Position numbers and translations under genes: made by a program. From Labilibaculum antarcticum (lineage in GTDB: Bacteria > Bacteroidota > Bacteroidia > Bacteroidales > Marinifilaceae): a DNA stretch of 64,000 nt. Shown here one piece after another: positions 15,931-25,610 of the stretch. A model generated the notes under the pieces. It ran no database searches, was not told the origin of the DNA, and worked only from the letters and a program-made list of their open reading frames with translations. Numbering within the stretch: the stretch's first letter is position 1; each line of letters begins with the position of its first letter. Where the stretch lies: the NCBI RefSeq assembly GCF_002356295.1, contig NZ_AP018042.1:496001-560000 (forward strand). The letters run 5' to 3'.

Positions 15931-17883
15931 TTATTTCATAGGAATCAATCTAGCAACCCAACCACCACCTGGCGCAAGATGAATTTTTAATTTATTTGTT
16001 GAATCAACAGTTTGAACTTCCTTTTTGTAGTCGATTGCATTACGATCAGCATTGTCACCATCACGATAAAGAATCATTTTATACTCTCCCTCATTCAAAA
16101 ATGATAAATCAAATTCCAAATCACGTGAATCCCAATCTGTCATTGCTCCAATATACCAATCAGTTCCTGATCTTCTTGCAACAGTTATATAGTCAGATAT
16201 TTTGGCATTTAAAATTTTTGTTTCGTCCCATACTGCAGGTACAGCAGAAAGGAATTCCATACATTCTGGCTCTTTCTTATAGTTTGATGGATTATCGCAA
16301 AGCATCTGTAAAGGGCTCTCGTAAACAACATACATTCCTAATTGATGACAACGAGTTCCCATACTCATAGGTGTATCAAAAATAGGCTTATAATCCTTTT
16401 TCTGTGCATTATTCATTGCTCCTGGAGTATAATCCATAGGACCTGCAACCATTCTCGAAAAGGGTGTTGTTAAGTTATGTTCTGGTGTTTGGTTCATGCT
16501 CCATTTGTACTGTTCCCCTCCATTTACACCTTCACGTGTCAATACATTAGGGTATTTTCTTCTGATGCCAGATGGTTTATACGAACCATGAAAGTCAACT
16601 AATAGTTCACGTTTAGCAGATTCACGAGCAATTTTATGGTAATAGTTGACCATCCATTGATCATCCTTATCCATGAAATCCACTTTTATTCCTTTAATTC
16701 CCCAATCCTGAAATTTATCTAAAGCTACTTCTAGTTGATCATCTAAAGTTTTCCAAACTACCCAAAGAATGATACCTACGCCTTTTTCCTTAGCGTACGA
16801 TGTCAATTCATCCATATCAATTTCAGGTACAATTTTTAATAAATCTCCCAGCTCATACCAACCTTCGTCCATAATGATGTACTCCAAACCATAGTCAGCA
16901 GCAAAGTCGATATAATATTTATAAGTTTCTGTATTTACACCAGCACGAAAATCTACCCCATAAATATTGTTTGCATTCCACCAATCCCAGGCGATTTTAC
17001 CAGGCTTAATCCAACTTGGATCTTCAATCACACAAGTGTCAGCTAATAACCAAGACAATTGATTGGTGATTAAATCACCATCATTTTCAGCAATGGCAAC
17101 ATAACGCCAAGGAAAAGTTCTTGTTCCTTCTGTTTTTGCAATGTAATTTTTTCTTGTTCGTACAAATACATCTCTATCTTCTACTTGTTCTGTTTTGTCA
17201 GGATAAGCTGGAAATGTTGAAACTAAAGCATTCCCTTCGGCTCCATGAAACCACATACCAGGATAGTCTTCAAGGTCAGTTTCTCCTATTAGAATACTTG
17301 GCGCATCTTCCGATGTCATAAGAACAGGTAGAGATCCAAGATCTTTTGATGATAGTTCACCTAAAGAAGTAAAATCATAATAAACCTGATTGTTTGAATG
17401 AAAACTTTTCTCTCTTGGCCAATAAACGAGCTTGTTATCAGGGAAATTAAATTCTCCTGTTTCCTTTTTGATCTTTATTTCATTTGGAAATTTAGTTTCA
17501 AAACGGTAAGCTATTCCATTGTCATAAGCTCTGAAAGTCAGATTGAAATTTTGTTTGAATGATAACTTTATTTCGTTGTAGTTTTCAACTATAATTTCAT
17601 TTTTTTCGCGAACTACTGGTCTTAGTTCTCGATTAACGCTTTTATCAATATCTTTAATAACCTGAGGATTTCCACCTAAAATAATGCCATTCCCCAACTC
17701 CATAGAAATAGTCGTTGGAGCAATAAGTTGCGTTTGATTATGAAATACTGAGAAACTTAATTTACTATCAGTTGATAAGTTTATGCTTATTTTTTTATTA
17801 GGCGATTGCAGTTTATAATCTTTTGCAAAAACTGTACTTATCAGTAAGCAAAAGCAAAACAATCCTAGTATTCTTTTATTCAT
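15931..17883 (-). CDS. glycoside hydrolase family 97, retaining alpha-galactosidase type
   Basis: A 650-residue secreted enzyme with a type I signal (LISTVFA). It has the three GH97 parts: N-terminal beta-sandwich (25-280), TIM barrel (290-560, starting WIKPGKIAWDWW) and a C-terminal sheet ending APGGGWVARL. The barrel strand reads VDFMDKDDQ (401-409). An Asp at this place is the nucleophile of retaining GH97 alpha-galactosidases, while inverting SusB-type enzymes have Gly. TREGV with E451 lies where acid residues are expected. Activity on terminal alpha-galactose is inferred. It follows the GH-D-like gene by 84 bases and is probably cotranscribed. Confidence 0.9.
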   Translation of the reverse strand: MNKRILGLFCFCLLISTVFAKDYKLQSPNKKISINLSTDSKLSFSVFHNQTQLIAPTTISMELGNGIILGGNPQVIKDIDKSVNRELRPVVREKNEIIVENYNEIKLSFKQNFNLTFRAYDNGIAYRFETKFPNEIKIKKETGEFNFPDNKLVYWPREKSFHSNNQVYYDFTSLGELSSKDLGSLPVLMTSEDAPSILIGETDLEDYPGMWFHGAEGNALVSTFPAYPDKTEQVEDRDVFVRTRKNYIAKTEGTRTFPWRYVAIAENDGDLITNQLSWLLADTCVIEDPSWIKPGKIAWDWWNANNIYGVDFRAGVNTETYKYYIDFAADYGLEYIIMDEGWYELGDLLKIVPEIDMDELTSYAKEKGVGIILWVVWKTLDDQLEVALDKFQDWGIKGIKVDFMDKDDQWMVNYYHKIARESAKRELLVDFHGSYKPSGIRRKYPNVLTREGVNGGEQYKWSMNQTPEHNLTTPFSRMVAGPMDYTPGAMNNAQKKDYKPIFDTPMSMGTRCHQLGMYVVYESPLQMLCDNPSNYKKEPECMEFLSAVPAVWDETKILNAKISDYITVARRSGTDWYIGAMTDWDSRDLEFDLSFLNEGEYKMILYRDGDNADRNAIDYKKEVQTVDSTNKLKIHLAPGGGWVARLIPMK

Positions 17884-17967
17884 AATTATCTTAAATTACT
17901 TGATATTTGGTTTCTTATTTATAGTCTTAAGCTTTAGCTAAAATGCCTTATTGGCTAGCTTTAATGT

Positions 17968-20349
17968 TTAGCGTTTCAATTCCAACATTTGCTCTACAAA
18001 TGGCGTAGGATTAGCAGAAATCCATACTTCGGGTTTTAAATCGATATTCTCGCTATCATATCCCATTACAAACACTTCAATTTCTTGCCCTATCATGGTC
18101 TCATCTAGAGGCAGGTAATAGGTATAATTACTATCTTTTTCGGCATTTACATACTCCCAAGTATTCGACGGGAATGAAACACTACGATCAAAACAACCTT
18201 GGTATTTGCCATTTATTTTGACTGCAGCATAAGCTCCTTCAACACCATGTTTTCCATTGATAGCAAACGACAGATACGAACCTTCAGGAATCTCATTTAA
18301 CTTGAATGTCGACATCCAGGTTTTCACAACTTTCATTTTATCGGCATGAGCAAATAAGTTAGATGCTCTCCACTTCTCTCTCTCTATATACTTACCCTCT
18401 TTTACTGCTTCAATTTCAACAATGCGTCCTGGCTGAGCCTTCAATCTTAGGTAACGAATAGAATCATTTACGTCAATCACCATTTCCTCGCCCGCATAAT
18501 AGGTAATGGTTGTCCAGTTTTTTAAATCCGAAGAAACTTCAGCATAATTACCCTCATCCTTTAAAAGTGGCTGAAGAGAAAAATCATCAGGTACTTTAAT
18601 AATGATCTGATCGATATCAGTGACTTCACCTAAATCAAGCCGAAAACAACCACCCTTTACTTTTAAGTCGATATCGTATTTTCTAGATGGCCAGAATCCT
18701 GTTTTCATATCACCATCGAACAAATTCTTGTCCCATATACCACGCTTTACAAATGCTGATTGCTCAAAAAAGGCATCTCTGGCTTTTTGCACTTCAGGAA
18801 TTGATGTAGCGCCCGATCGTTCAAGTGATCTCACTTCAAGAGCATTGTTGTCTGCCGCATAACAAGTAGCTTCGTATAATGCCTCTGCATCTGCAGGTGT
18901 TTCAATTGCTTTAAAATCAGCTATTTTTCGATGGGGTGCATTTTGCAACAATTCTCCTTTGAAATTTACTTTTACCGATTTATCATTTAATAATTCACTT
19001 ACATCTTTCCCGTTAAGGTTAGCCGTTTTATAATCACTTGCATTTTTAAGCTTAATTTTAGTACTGCCACCTTGCATTCCCAAAACTTTAATCAAAACAG
19101 ATTTATCCGGTACATTGCGTACCAATTGATAATCAGTACCTATTAAACTTGGTTCGTCATTCGGTTGAGAACTAGCAATAAGCAGACAAGAGCGAAAAGG
19201 TGCAACTTCAATTTCAAGCTCTGATCCCTTTTTATAATTCCCTATAATTTTTTCAGTTGGGTGAAGTTGTCTAAGTTCTATATCTATATCAGTATTCAAA
19301 CCGACCTCTTCATCAAGTTTGATTTTATAGCTAATCGGCTCCCATGTTAGATTCGATAAGGTAATCAAACGGGTATTGTCATCACCTCGGGATACGGCCG
19401 ATTTACCGTATTTCTCTTCTGGCAGGACTTTCCCATCCACCAATATCTTTCCATATTTCCGGTGGAGATTGTAGATTCTTGCCAGTTTCGCGAATTCACC
19501 ATCATTAAGTAACCATGGATTACCATAAATTTCGGGAGCAAGTATCATGGAGCGATTAAATGATTGCATAATCAGATCATCATCCCAATAGTCTATGCAT
19601 GATGAAATACATACACCATGATCTTCGGTTAATCGTTTTAAACCTGGTACTAAACCTCTATCCAAAGCTCCTGCTCTATGATGAGGCGCTGTTGTAGCAT
19701 TGGTTGTAAAGACATCAATATAGGTTTCCTGTCCACCCCATAAAAAGGTTGTTGCGTGTGCTTTACTTTTCTTTAAGCCTAATCGATGATTAAGCAATAT
19801 TAAATCTGGGCTATATCGACGACACTCCTTCATCATCTCAATAAAAGCATCTTCTTTTTCAGGACGCAAAGGCCCACAAACTTTATCGAATTTAAACAAG
19901 GCAAACTCATAATCCTTACAGAGACTTACCATCTGATTTATCCTAGCTTCCTTTTCAAACTCAGCATTTCCAAAACCATCGGGACCACCCCAAACGCCTA
20001 AACGTGTATTGATTGATTTTGCTTTTTCGTATATCGGATCAAAACCATTTGGAAATTGTTTTTTAAATCGTTCGGAATGAATGTCACCATAAAATCGTTT
20101 CCCATCAATCGCCCCGGCATCAAAAGCATAAATATCCAAAATCATACCATATTCATCTTGAAGCCACTTAAAAAACTCAAGATTTATTAGTGTTTGTTTT
20201 TCTGTAGCTCCTTCATTAGTATTATTGATCCATGAAAAATACTGAGCTCTGGAAGGAGTCTGTTCATTGGCTCCGGGGAACACCTTTTCCTGTCCAATGA
20301 CAGTTTGAAAGAGGTGTAAACAGATGATTAATAAAAATAGTCTATTCAT
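17968..20349 (-). CDS. putative clan GH-D-like glycoside hydrolase with discoidin-like domain
   Basis: A 793-residue protein with a signal peptide (FQTVIGQ). Residues 30-330 look like a TIM barrel: GVWGGPDGFG, then FKFDKVCGP, which resembles the KxD nucleophile strand of GH27/GH36 alpha-galactosidases, and SCIDYWDDD near 250. A beta-sandwich follows (about 340-400), and 500-620 fits an F5/8-type carbohydrate-binding domain (DGDMKTGFWPS, FRLDLGEVTDIDQI). I cannot place it in a numbered family. It sits directly after susD beyond a hairpin and before the GH97 gene, so a role in trimming the imported or surface-bound glycan is likely. Confidence 0.7.
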   Translation of the reverse strand: MNRLFLLIICLHLFQTVIGQEKVFPGANEQTPSRAQYFSWINNTNEGATEKQTLINLEFFKWLQDEYGMILDIYAFDAGAIDGKRFYGDIHSERFKKQFPNGFDPIYEKAKSINTRLGVWGGPDGFGNAEFEKEARINQMVSLCKDYEFALFKFDKVCGPLRPEKEDAFIEMMKECRRYSPDLILLNHRLGLKKSKAHATTFLWGGQETYIDVFTTNATTAPHHRAGALDRGLVPGLKRLTEDHGVCISSCIDYWDDDLIMQSFNRSMILAPEIYGNPWLLNDGEFAKLARIYNLHRKYGKILVDGKVLPEEKYGKSAVSRGDDNTRLITLSNLTWEPISYKIKLDEEVGLNTDIDIELRQLHPTEKIIGNYKKGSELEIEVAPFRSCLLIASSQPNDEPSLIGTDYQLVRNVPDKSVLIKVLGMQGGSTKIKLKNASDYKTANLNGKDVSELLNDKSVKVNFKGELLQNAPHRKIADFKAIETPADAEALYEATCYAADNNALEVRSLERSGATSIPEVQKARDAFFEQSAFVKRGIWDKNLFDGDMKTGFWPSRKYDIDLKVKGGCFRLDLGEVTDIDQIIIKVPDDFSLQPLLKDEGNYAEVSSDLKNWTTITYYAGEEMVIDVNDSIRYLRLKAQPGRIVEIEAVKEGKYIEREKWRASNLFAHADKMKVVKTWMSTFKLNEIPEGSYLSFAINGKHGVEGAYAAVKINGKYQGCFDRSVSFPSNTWEYVNAEKDSNYTYYLPLDETMIGQEIEVFVMGYDSENIDLKPEVWISANPTPFVEQMLELKR

Positions 20350-20444
20350 TTTAGTTTTTTCTTTCCTAATTCAACTCATTTCGCTAACAACTAAAAGTTA
20401 GATATAATTTGAAATATTCTGTTGTAAATTTGTGATTTTATGAA

Positions 20445-20474
20445 ATATTCCTGGAGTAATCACTCCAGGAATAT
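20445..20474 (-). terminator. hairpin after susD
   Basis: A perfect 13-base-pair stem, ATATTCCTGGAGT/ACTCCAGGAATAT, with a four-base loop, starting 11 bases after the susD stop. The U tract is weak (TTTCAT), so it may act as a partial terminator or an mRNA-stabilising end that keeps susCD transcript above the enzyme genes. Confidence 0.6.
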
Positions 20475-20484
20475 GTTCTAATTA

Positions 20485-22158
20485 TTACCATCCAGGATTT
20501 TGTTCTATGTGAGTCAGATCAATCTCTGTTTGTGGAATTGGCCACAAATAGTGTTTGCCTGGATCAAAGGAACGTGTTCCCCATGAAAGAGTTACCTCTT
20601 CTAAACTATTTGGGTCGGTATATGTAAGTCCTTTTGGAACTCCAGGCATTACCGTTTCAGCAATTCTCCATCGGCGGATATCTAGTAAACGCAATCCTTC
20701 AAAAGCTAATTCTACTCTACGCTCTCGTCTTACAATTGTACGCAGTTCCGTTTGACTTTTACCTGATGTTACAACTGGCATATTAACATCGGCCCGTTGA
20801 CGCACTTCATTAATCGCATCATAAACCGACTGATCAATTTCATTAGCTTCTATCTTAGCTTCTGCATAAGTTAATAACACTTCTGCATAACGGATCAGAA
20901 TATAATGAATGGAACCATTCCACAAATCACCATTATCAACATCCTCTTCAGAAATGTATTTTAACCAATTGTATCCAGTACCCGTTTTATTCCATTGACC
21001 ACCTGTTCCATCAGTTAAATCATCTCCAGTAACTATTTCCTTTCCTGGGTACGTAGCACCTGGTATAGAATTAAAAACTCCGGCTCTCCAGTCATGGCCA
21101 GGATAAAGAATAGAATAAGTTAATCTAGGATCACGATTTGTATATGGATTATTAGGATCAAACAAACCTGATTCACCAATAAGCTCTCCATCTATGCATT
21201 CATAAGCATCAACAAGAGATTGCATTGGACAACCACTACTCCATCCTCCTACTGAATTTGGGCCATAGTTTTTAACCGTAAAATTGTACTGCTTTTCTTT
21301 TAATTCCTGAAGATCAAATATCACTTCTGAATTTCCAATTCCTTCATACGTGAACATCTTTTCGTAACTCGGATAAATTGTGTAAACTCCTAAATCCATT
21401 ACTTCCTTTGCCGTACTAGCTGCCTCTGTCCATTTCTCCTGGTAAAGAAGAATTCTAGCCTTCAGTGAAATTGCAGCACCTTTCGTTACTCTTCCCTCAT
21501 CGTCACTACCATATGAACTTGGTAGAATAATAGCGGATTCTGATAAATCCTTCACGATAGCATCCAAAACAACACTTTTATCGGTACGTCGAGTAGTTTC
21601 AGAAGCAACTTTATTGCCCTCTGCATCTTCTTCTGGACTTGTATCTTCAGGAGTAAGACTAGAAGTTATAAATGGCACATCTCCAAACAAGTACACCAAA
21701 TCAAAATAGAAAAATGCTCTTAAAAATTTTGCTTCAGCTAATAAACGAGATTTGTAATCTGCATTTATATCCGTTACACCTTCAGCGCCTTCCAATATTC
21801 TGTTCACTCTCTGTATTCCTTTGTAGCGTTCCATCCAACGGCTTTCCACATACCAATCATAAGCAGATGCAGTTCCGTCAGCCAAACGGTAACCTTCATT
21901 CCAAGAGTGATGGTCAAGAGCATTATCCGTAATTGCTTCAATTCGCAATAAATCTGTCGAATAACCGTAATCTACTCCCCAGTTATTAAAACCAATGGAT
22001 GCGTAAGCTCCATTAACGGCATAAACTAAATCTTTTTCTTGAGTAAAGAATGTTGCTGAAGAAACCTGATCACTGGGAGTTCGCTCCAGAAAATCATCAC
22101 TACAGCCTGCGAATACCATCAAAAAAACTGTGGCTAAGCATATTATATTTGTTTTCAT
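20485..22158 (-). CDS. susD: SusD-family surface glycan-binding lipoprotein
   Basis: Outer-membrane lipoprotein that captures glycan and forms the lid of the SusC channel. The signal peptide ends at a lipid Cys followed by Ser-Asp-Asp (GCSDDFLERTPSD), which fits the Bacteroidota surface-export signal. The 557 residues contain the usual helical repeats with AEAKFLRAFFYFDLVYLFGDVPF near 140 and RYAEVLLTYAEAKIE near 420, and end in WPIPQTEIDLTHIEQNPGW. It is the direct partner of the upstream SusC gene, 64 bases away. The ligand cannot be read from the sequence. Confidence 0.95.
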   Translation of the reverse strand: MKTNIICLATVFLMVFAGCSDDFLERTPSDQVSSATFFTQEKDLVYAVNGAYASIGFNNWGVDYGYSTDLLRIEAITDNALDHHSWNEGYRLADGTASAYDWYVESRWMERYKGIQRVNRILEGAEGVTDINADYKSRLLAEAKFLRAFFYFDLVYLFGDVPFITSSLTPEDTSPEEDAEGNKVASETTRRTDKSVVLDAIVKDLSESAIILPSSYGSDDEGRVTKGAAISLKARILLYQEKWTEAASTAKEVMDLGVYTIYPSYEKMFTYEGIGNSEVIFDLQELKEKQYNFTVKNYGPNSVGGWSSGCPMQSLVDAYECIDGELIGESGLFDPNNPYTNRDPRLTYSILYPGHDWRAGVFNSIPGATYPGKEIVTGDDLTDGTGGQWNKTGTGYNWLKYISEEDVDNGDLWNGSIHYILIRYAEVLLTYAEAKIEANEIDQSVYDAINEVRQRADVNMPVVTSGKSQTELRTIVRRERRVELAFEGLRLLDIRRWRIAETVMPGVPKGLTYTDPNSLEEVTLSWGTRSFDPGKHYLWPIPQTEIDLTHIEQNPGW

Positions 22159-22222
22159 ATAATCAATTTTTAAATAATCCGATAACTATCGAAAATTTCA
22201 CTTATTTCTCTCTTGTATTCTA

Positions 22223-25200
22223 TTAAAAACGAATTTGTACTCCAACCGTGTAGGTTGAAACCGGAGGATAGTAACTTGGTCTACCGTCATAAGATTCCGG
22301 ATCAAGTCCAGATTCAACATCTGTAATGGTAAAAAGGTTTGTCGCTCCAGCATAAACTCTAAGCTTCTCAAGTTTTAATTTTTCGAGAACTGATTTTTGA
22401 AAAGAATAACCTATTTGTAGGTTTTTGAGTCTAATATATGAAGCATCTCTTATCCAAAAATCATTATACAAGTAGTTGTTTTTGTTCGAAGCAGCCTGTA
22501 ATCGTGGAAAAGATGCATCAGTATTTTCAGGTGTCCAACGATCTAAAACTCTTTTGGTTGTGAATATTTCATATGATGGACCTTCATTTGGTGCTCCATA
22601 GAAGTAATTCTCAGCTTCTAAAACACCTTGCACAAAAGCACTAAAATCGAAGCCTTTGTATTCCATATACAAATTTAAACCAAAGGTATAGTGAGGAATA
22701 GGAGAACCAATCACTTTTCGATCATCATCATTTATTTCACCATCTCCATTTTGATCAACCAACTTGATATCTCCAGGTCTTAAATCGGATTGATTTGGTT
22801 GAGTTGCATGTTGATCAATTTCATCCTGAGTTTGAAATAAACCATCAGATACATATCCATAGAAAGAATTAATCGACTCTCCCTCTTTTAAAATATTAAA
22901 ACCACTTATTGATGGTTCATTCCCAGCAAAATCGATCAATTCATTTTTTACATCGGAGATATTAAAACCAACTGAGTAAGTCAAATCATTAATCTTATTT
23001 CGATGAATAATCGCTAATTCCCATCCAGTATTTCGAACCTGTCCTGCATTTGTTTCAGACGCTTCTAAACCTGTTAAATAAGAAATTGGTAAATTCAGGA
23101 GCACATCTTTTGTGTCTTTTTGATACCAATCAGCTACAATTTCAATTTTGTTGTTGAATAAACTTACATCAAAACCAAAATCAATCATCTCAGTAGTTTC
23201 CCAGGTTACATCTGTATTTGCATAATATCTCTGAGAATATCCATTTACCTCATTATCATTGAAATTATATGAATAATCAGCATACACAGTAGATGTGAAT
23301 CTATAAAGTCCAATATTTTGATTGCCTAATTGTCCCCAACTGGCTCTCAACTTAAGGTTGTCAATTTCACTAAAGCGATCCATAAAGTTCTCCTCACTCA
23401 TTCTCCAGCCAGCTGAAAAAGAAGGAAAAACACCCCATTTATGTCCTTCTGCAAATCTTGAGGAACCATCGTAACGAATATTACCTTCTAAGAGATATTT
23501 CCCTTTGTAGGAGTAATTAACCCTCCCCAAATAAGATAGTAATGACCAATCTTCCTGATAGCCATTATTAGTTTGACCTTCAGCATCACCAGTATTTAGC
23601 TCATCATAGTTCTCAGCATATATATTTGTTCTCATACCTCTAAGTACATAGGCCGTATTTTCAGTAATTTCAGAACCAGCTAATAAATCCAATTGATGAT
23701 CTCCAAACGTCTTATTATAATTTAGTAGAGCTTTAAAATTTAATTCCTCTTGTTGCAAACGTCTATCAACCAATCTACTTGGCGACCATTTCTGTATAAC
23801 ACTCTCAGTATCTTGCGGATCTACAAAATCGTATTCAGCTCGGAACTCCTTATAGCGATTATTAATGCTCTTGTATGAAAGGTCTGTTTTTAAAGTTAAT
23901 CCGGAAAGAACCTCTAAATCAGCTCCAACTTTCATGTTAAGCGCCTCTTTTACAATTTTATTTGTTCCCCCGACCTCAAGTGAAGCAAGAGCATTTGTAT
24001 TGTCCTTGTTTAAACCATAAGCACCATTTGGATATTTTAATACCATAACGGGCGAGGTGTTAATCATTTCACTTAAAGCGGAGTTATACCTATATGGTCT
24101 TTCATTATTTTTACGACTAAATGAAATATCTGCTCTAATTTTTAAATTATCCTTTACCTGAAAGTCCGTATTCAATCTAAATCCAAATCTTTTTGACTCT
24201 ACATTCTTAAGCATTCCCTGTTGATCCATATGATTCAAGGATAATGCAATTCTTGACTTTTCATTTCCTCCACTAATACGAATTGATTGATTAAATATTG
24301 GAGCTGTTTCAAATAATTCATCAAGAATATTTACGTACGGATAGTTAATTGGATCATCTCCAGCTACTGTATTTCTGATATATTCATCAGTATACTTTGC
24401 ATTTAAGCCAGCATTTACAAGTGCCTCATTAACTAGATTAAGATAATCTTCGGCATCAACCAATTCAGGAAGTGTTGCGGGCGTCTGCCATCCATAATAA
24501 CCATTGTAATCAACTTTATACTCACCTACTTTTCCTCTTTTCGTGGTAATCAAAATAACGCCATTTGCAGCTTTTGCTCCATATATAGATGACGATGCTG
24601 CATCTTTCAATATAGATATACTCTCGATATCATTTGAATTAACATCTCGTAATAACATTTCAATTCCATCAACCAACACTAAGGGCGAAGTTTTTGAAGC
24701 ATTATTGGCATCTGGAATACTCGCAATTCCGCGAATATTGATGTTAAGATTCTCGTCTCCGGGAGCTCCTCCACGATCAACGATTGTTACACCTGTAGAA
24801 ACTCCTTGCAGAGCCTGTCGAGCATCGGTCATTGGTTTTTTAACCATCTCGTCTCCTTTAACAGAAGATACTGATCCTGTTAGATTTGCCTTCTTTTGAG
24901 TACCATAACCAACAACTATAACCTCGTCTAGTCCTAGGGCATCCATCAATAAACTAACATTAATTATTGCATTGTCCGTAACTACAATTTCTTGATTTAA
25001 GTAACCAATAAAGCTAAAAACAAGGGTCGAATTTTTCGGAACCTTAATTTGATAATTTCCATCAAAATCAGTAACGGTACCTGTTGTAGTTCCTTTAACA
25101 ATGATATTCACACCAATTAAAGTTTCTCCATTTTTGTCAACCACATTTCCCTGTACATTGTATTCCTGAGTTTGGAGTACAGTTGTTTCCATTTTTCCAT

Positions 25201-25327
25201 TATCGGAAGATGCATATGCTGGTGTAACCGAAATAAAAAAAACGGCGCAACACAAGCTTGCAATCCATGAAAAACTTTTCTTTAGAAGGCTACTTTGCCT
25301 TGCTAAAACTCTTGAGTTTTGATTCAT
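22223..25327 (-). CDS. susC: SusC-family TonB-dependent glycan transporter
   Basis: Outer-membrane importer of 1034 residues. Order: signal peptide, carboxypeptidase-like regulatory domain (VQGNVVDKNGETLIGVNIIVKG), TonB-box/plug start DEVIVVGYGTQKKANLTGSVSSV, plug domain (NINIRGIASI, ANGVILITTKRG) and a 22-strand barrel ending in a C-terminal Phe (VGVQIRF). It lacks the extra N-terminal signalling domain of sigma-factor-linked SusC proteins, which fits control by the AraC-type regulator upstream. It pairs with SusD. A candidate operator lies about 170 bases upstream of its ATG. Confidence 0.96.
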   Translation of the reverse strand: MNQNSRVLARQSSLLKKSFSWIASLCCAVFFISVTPAYASSDNGKMETTVLQTQEYNVQGNVVDKNGETLIGVNIIVKGTTTGTVTDFDGNYQIKVPKNSTLVFSFIGYLNQEIVVTDNAIINVSLLMDALGLDEVIVVGYGTQKKANLTGSVSSVKGDEMVKKPMTDARQALQGVSTGVTIVDRGGAPGDENLNINIRGIASIPDANNASKTSPLVLVDGIEMLLRDVNSNDIESISILKDAASSSIYGAKAANGVILITTKRGKVGEYKVDYNGYYGWQTPATLPELVDAEDYLNLVNEALVNAGLNAKYTDEYIRNTVAGDDPINYPYVNILDELFETAPIFNQSIRISGGNEKSRIALSLNHMDQQGMLKNVESKRFGFRLNTDFQVKDNLKIRADISFSRKNNERPYRYNSALSEMINTSPVMVLKYPNGAYGLNKDNTNALASLEVGGTNKIVKEALNMKVGADLEVLSGLTLKTDLSYKSINNRYKEFRAEYDFVDPQDTESVIQKWSPSRLVDRRLQQEELNFKALLNYNKTFGDHQLDLLAGSEITENTAYVLRGMRTNIYAENYDELNTGDAEGQTNNGYQEDWSLLSYLGRVNYSYKGKYLLEGNIRYDGSSRFAEGHKWGVFPSFSAGWRMSEENFMDRFSEIDNLKLRASWGQLGNQNIGLYRFTSTVYADYSYNFNDNEVNGYSQRYYANTDVTWETTEMIDFGFDVSLFNNKIEIVADWYQKDTKDVLLNLPISYLTGLEASETNAGQVRNTGWELAIIHRNKINDLTYSVGFNISDVKNELIDFAGNEPSISGFNILKEGESINSFYGYVSDGLFQTQDEIDQHATQPNQSDLRPGDIKLVDQNGDGEINDDDRKVIGSPIPHYTFGLNLYMEYKGFDFSAFVQGVLEAENYFYGAPNEGPSYEIFTTKRVLDRWTPENTDASFPRLQAASNKNNYLYNDFWIRDASYIRLKNLQIGYSFQKSVLEKLKLEKLRVYAGATNLFTITDVESGLDPESYDGRPSYYPPVSTYTVGVQIRF

Positions 25328-25497
25328 AAATTTTTAGGTTAGATTAAAATTAATACATCTGGTTAAGTGGGATGGTGGGAGCATTCCCAAGAATATTGAT
25401 CTAGTATTCACTCTTTCGAGATAATCCCACAAGTTTCTTATTGTCTCTTAAAGACCTTTCAAAACACGTGATTATAGGAGGGAAATGATTGTACGGA

Positions 25498-25526
25498 TTG
25501 ACCAAAATTGAGTACGAAATGACCAA
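25498..25526 (-). promoter_or_regulatory. candidate operator upstream of susC
   Basis: Plus-strand half-sites TGACCAA at 25499-25505 and 25520-25526 form a direct repeat of exactly 21 bases. The whole segment matches 28492-28520, upstream of the AraC-type regulator, at 22 of 30 positions, mostly with transitions elsewhere. The only two copies in the window are in front of the regulator gene and its likely target. AraC proteins commonly bind direct repeats with two-turn spacing. Confidence 0.6.
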
Positions 25527-25610
25527 TTTGCATTAAAATGCATGAGTTGAGAAAAAAGTTAATTCAAAACTCATGCATATTCAAAATAGAAGCTTTAAAA
25601 GTTGTGCGAA

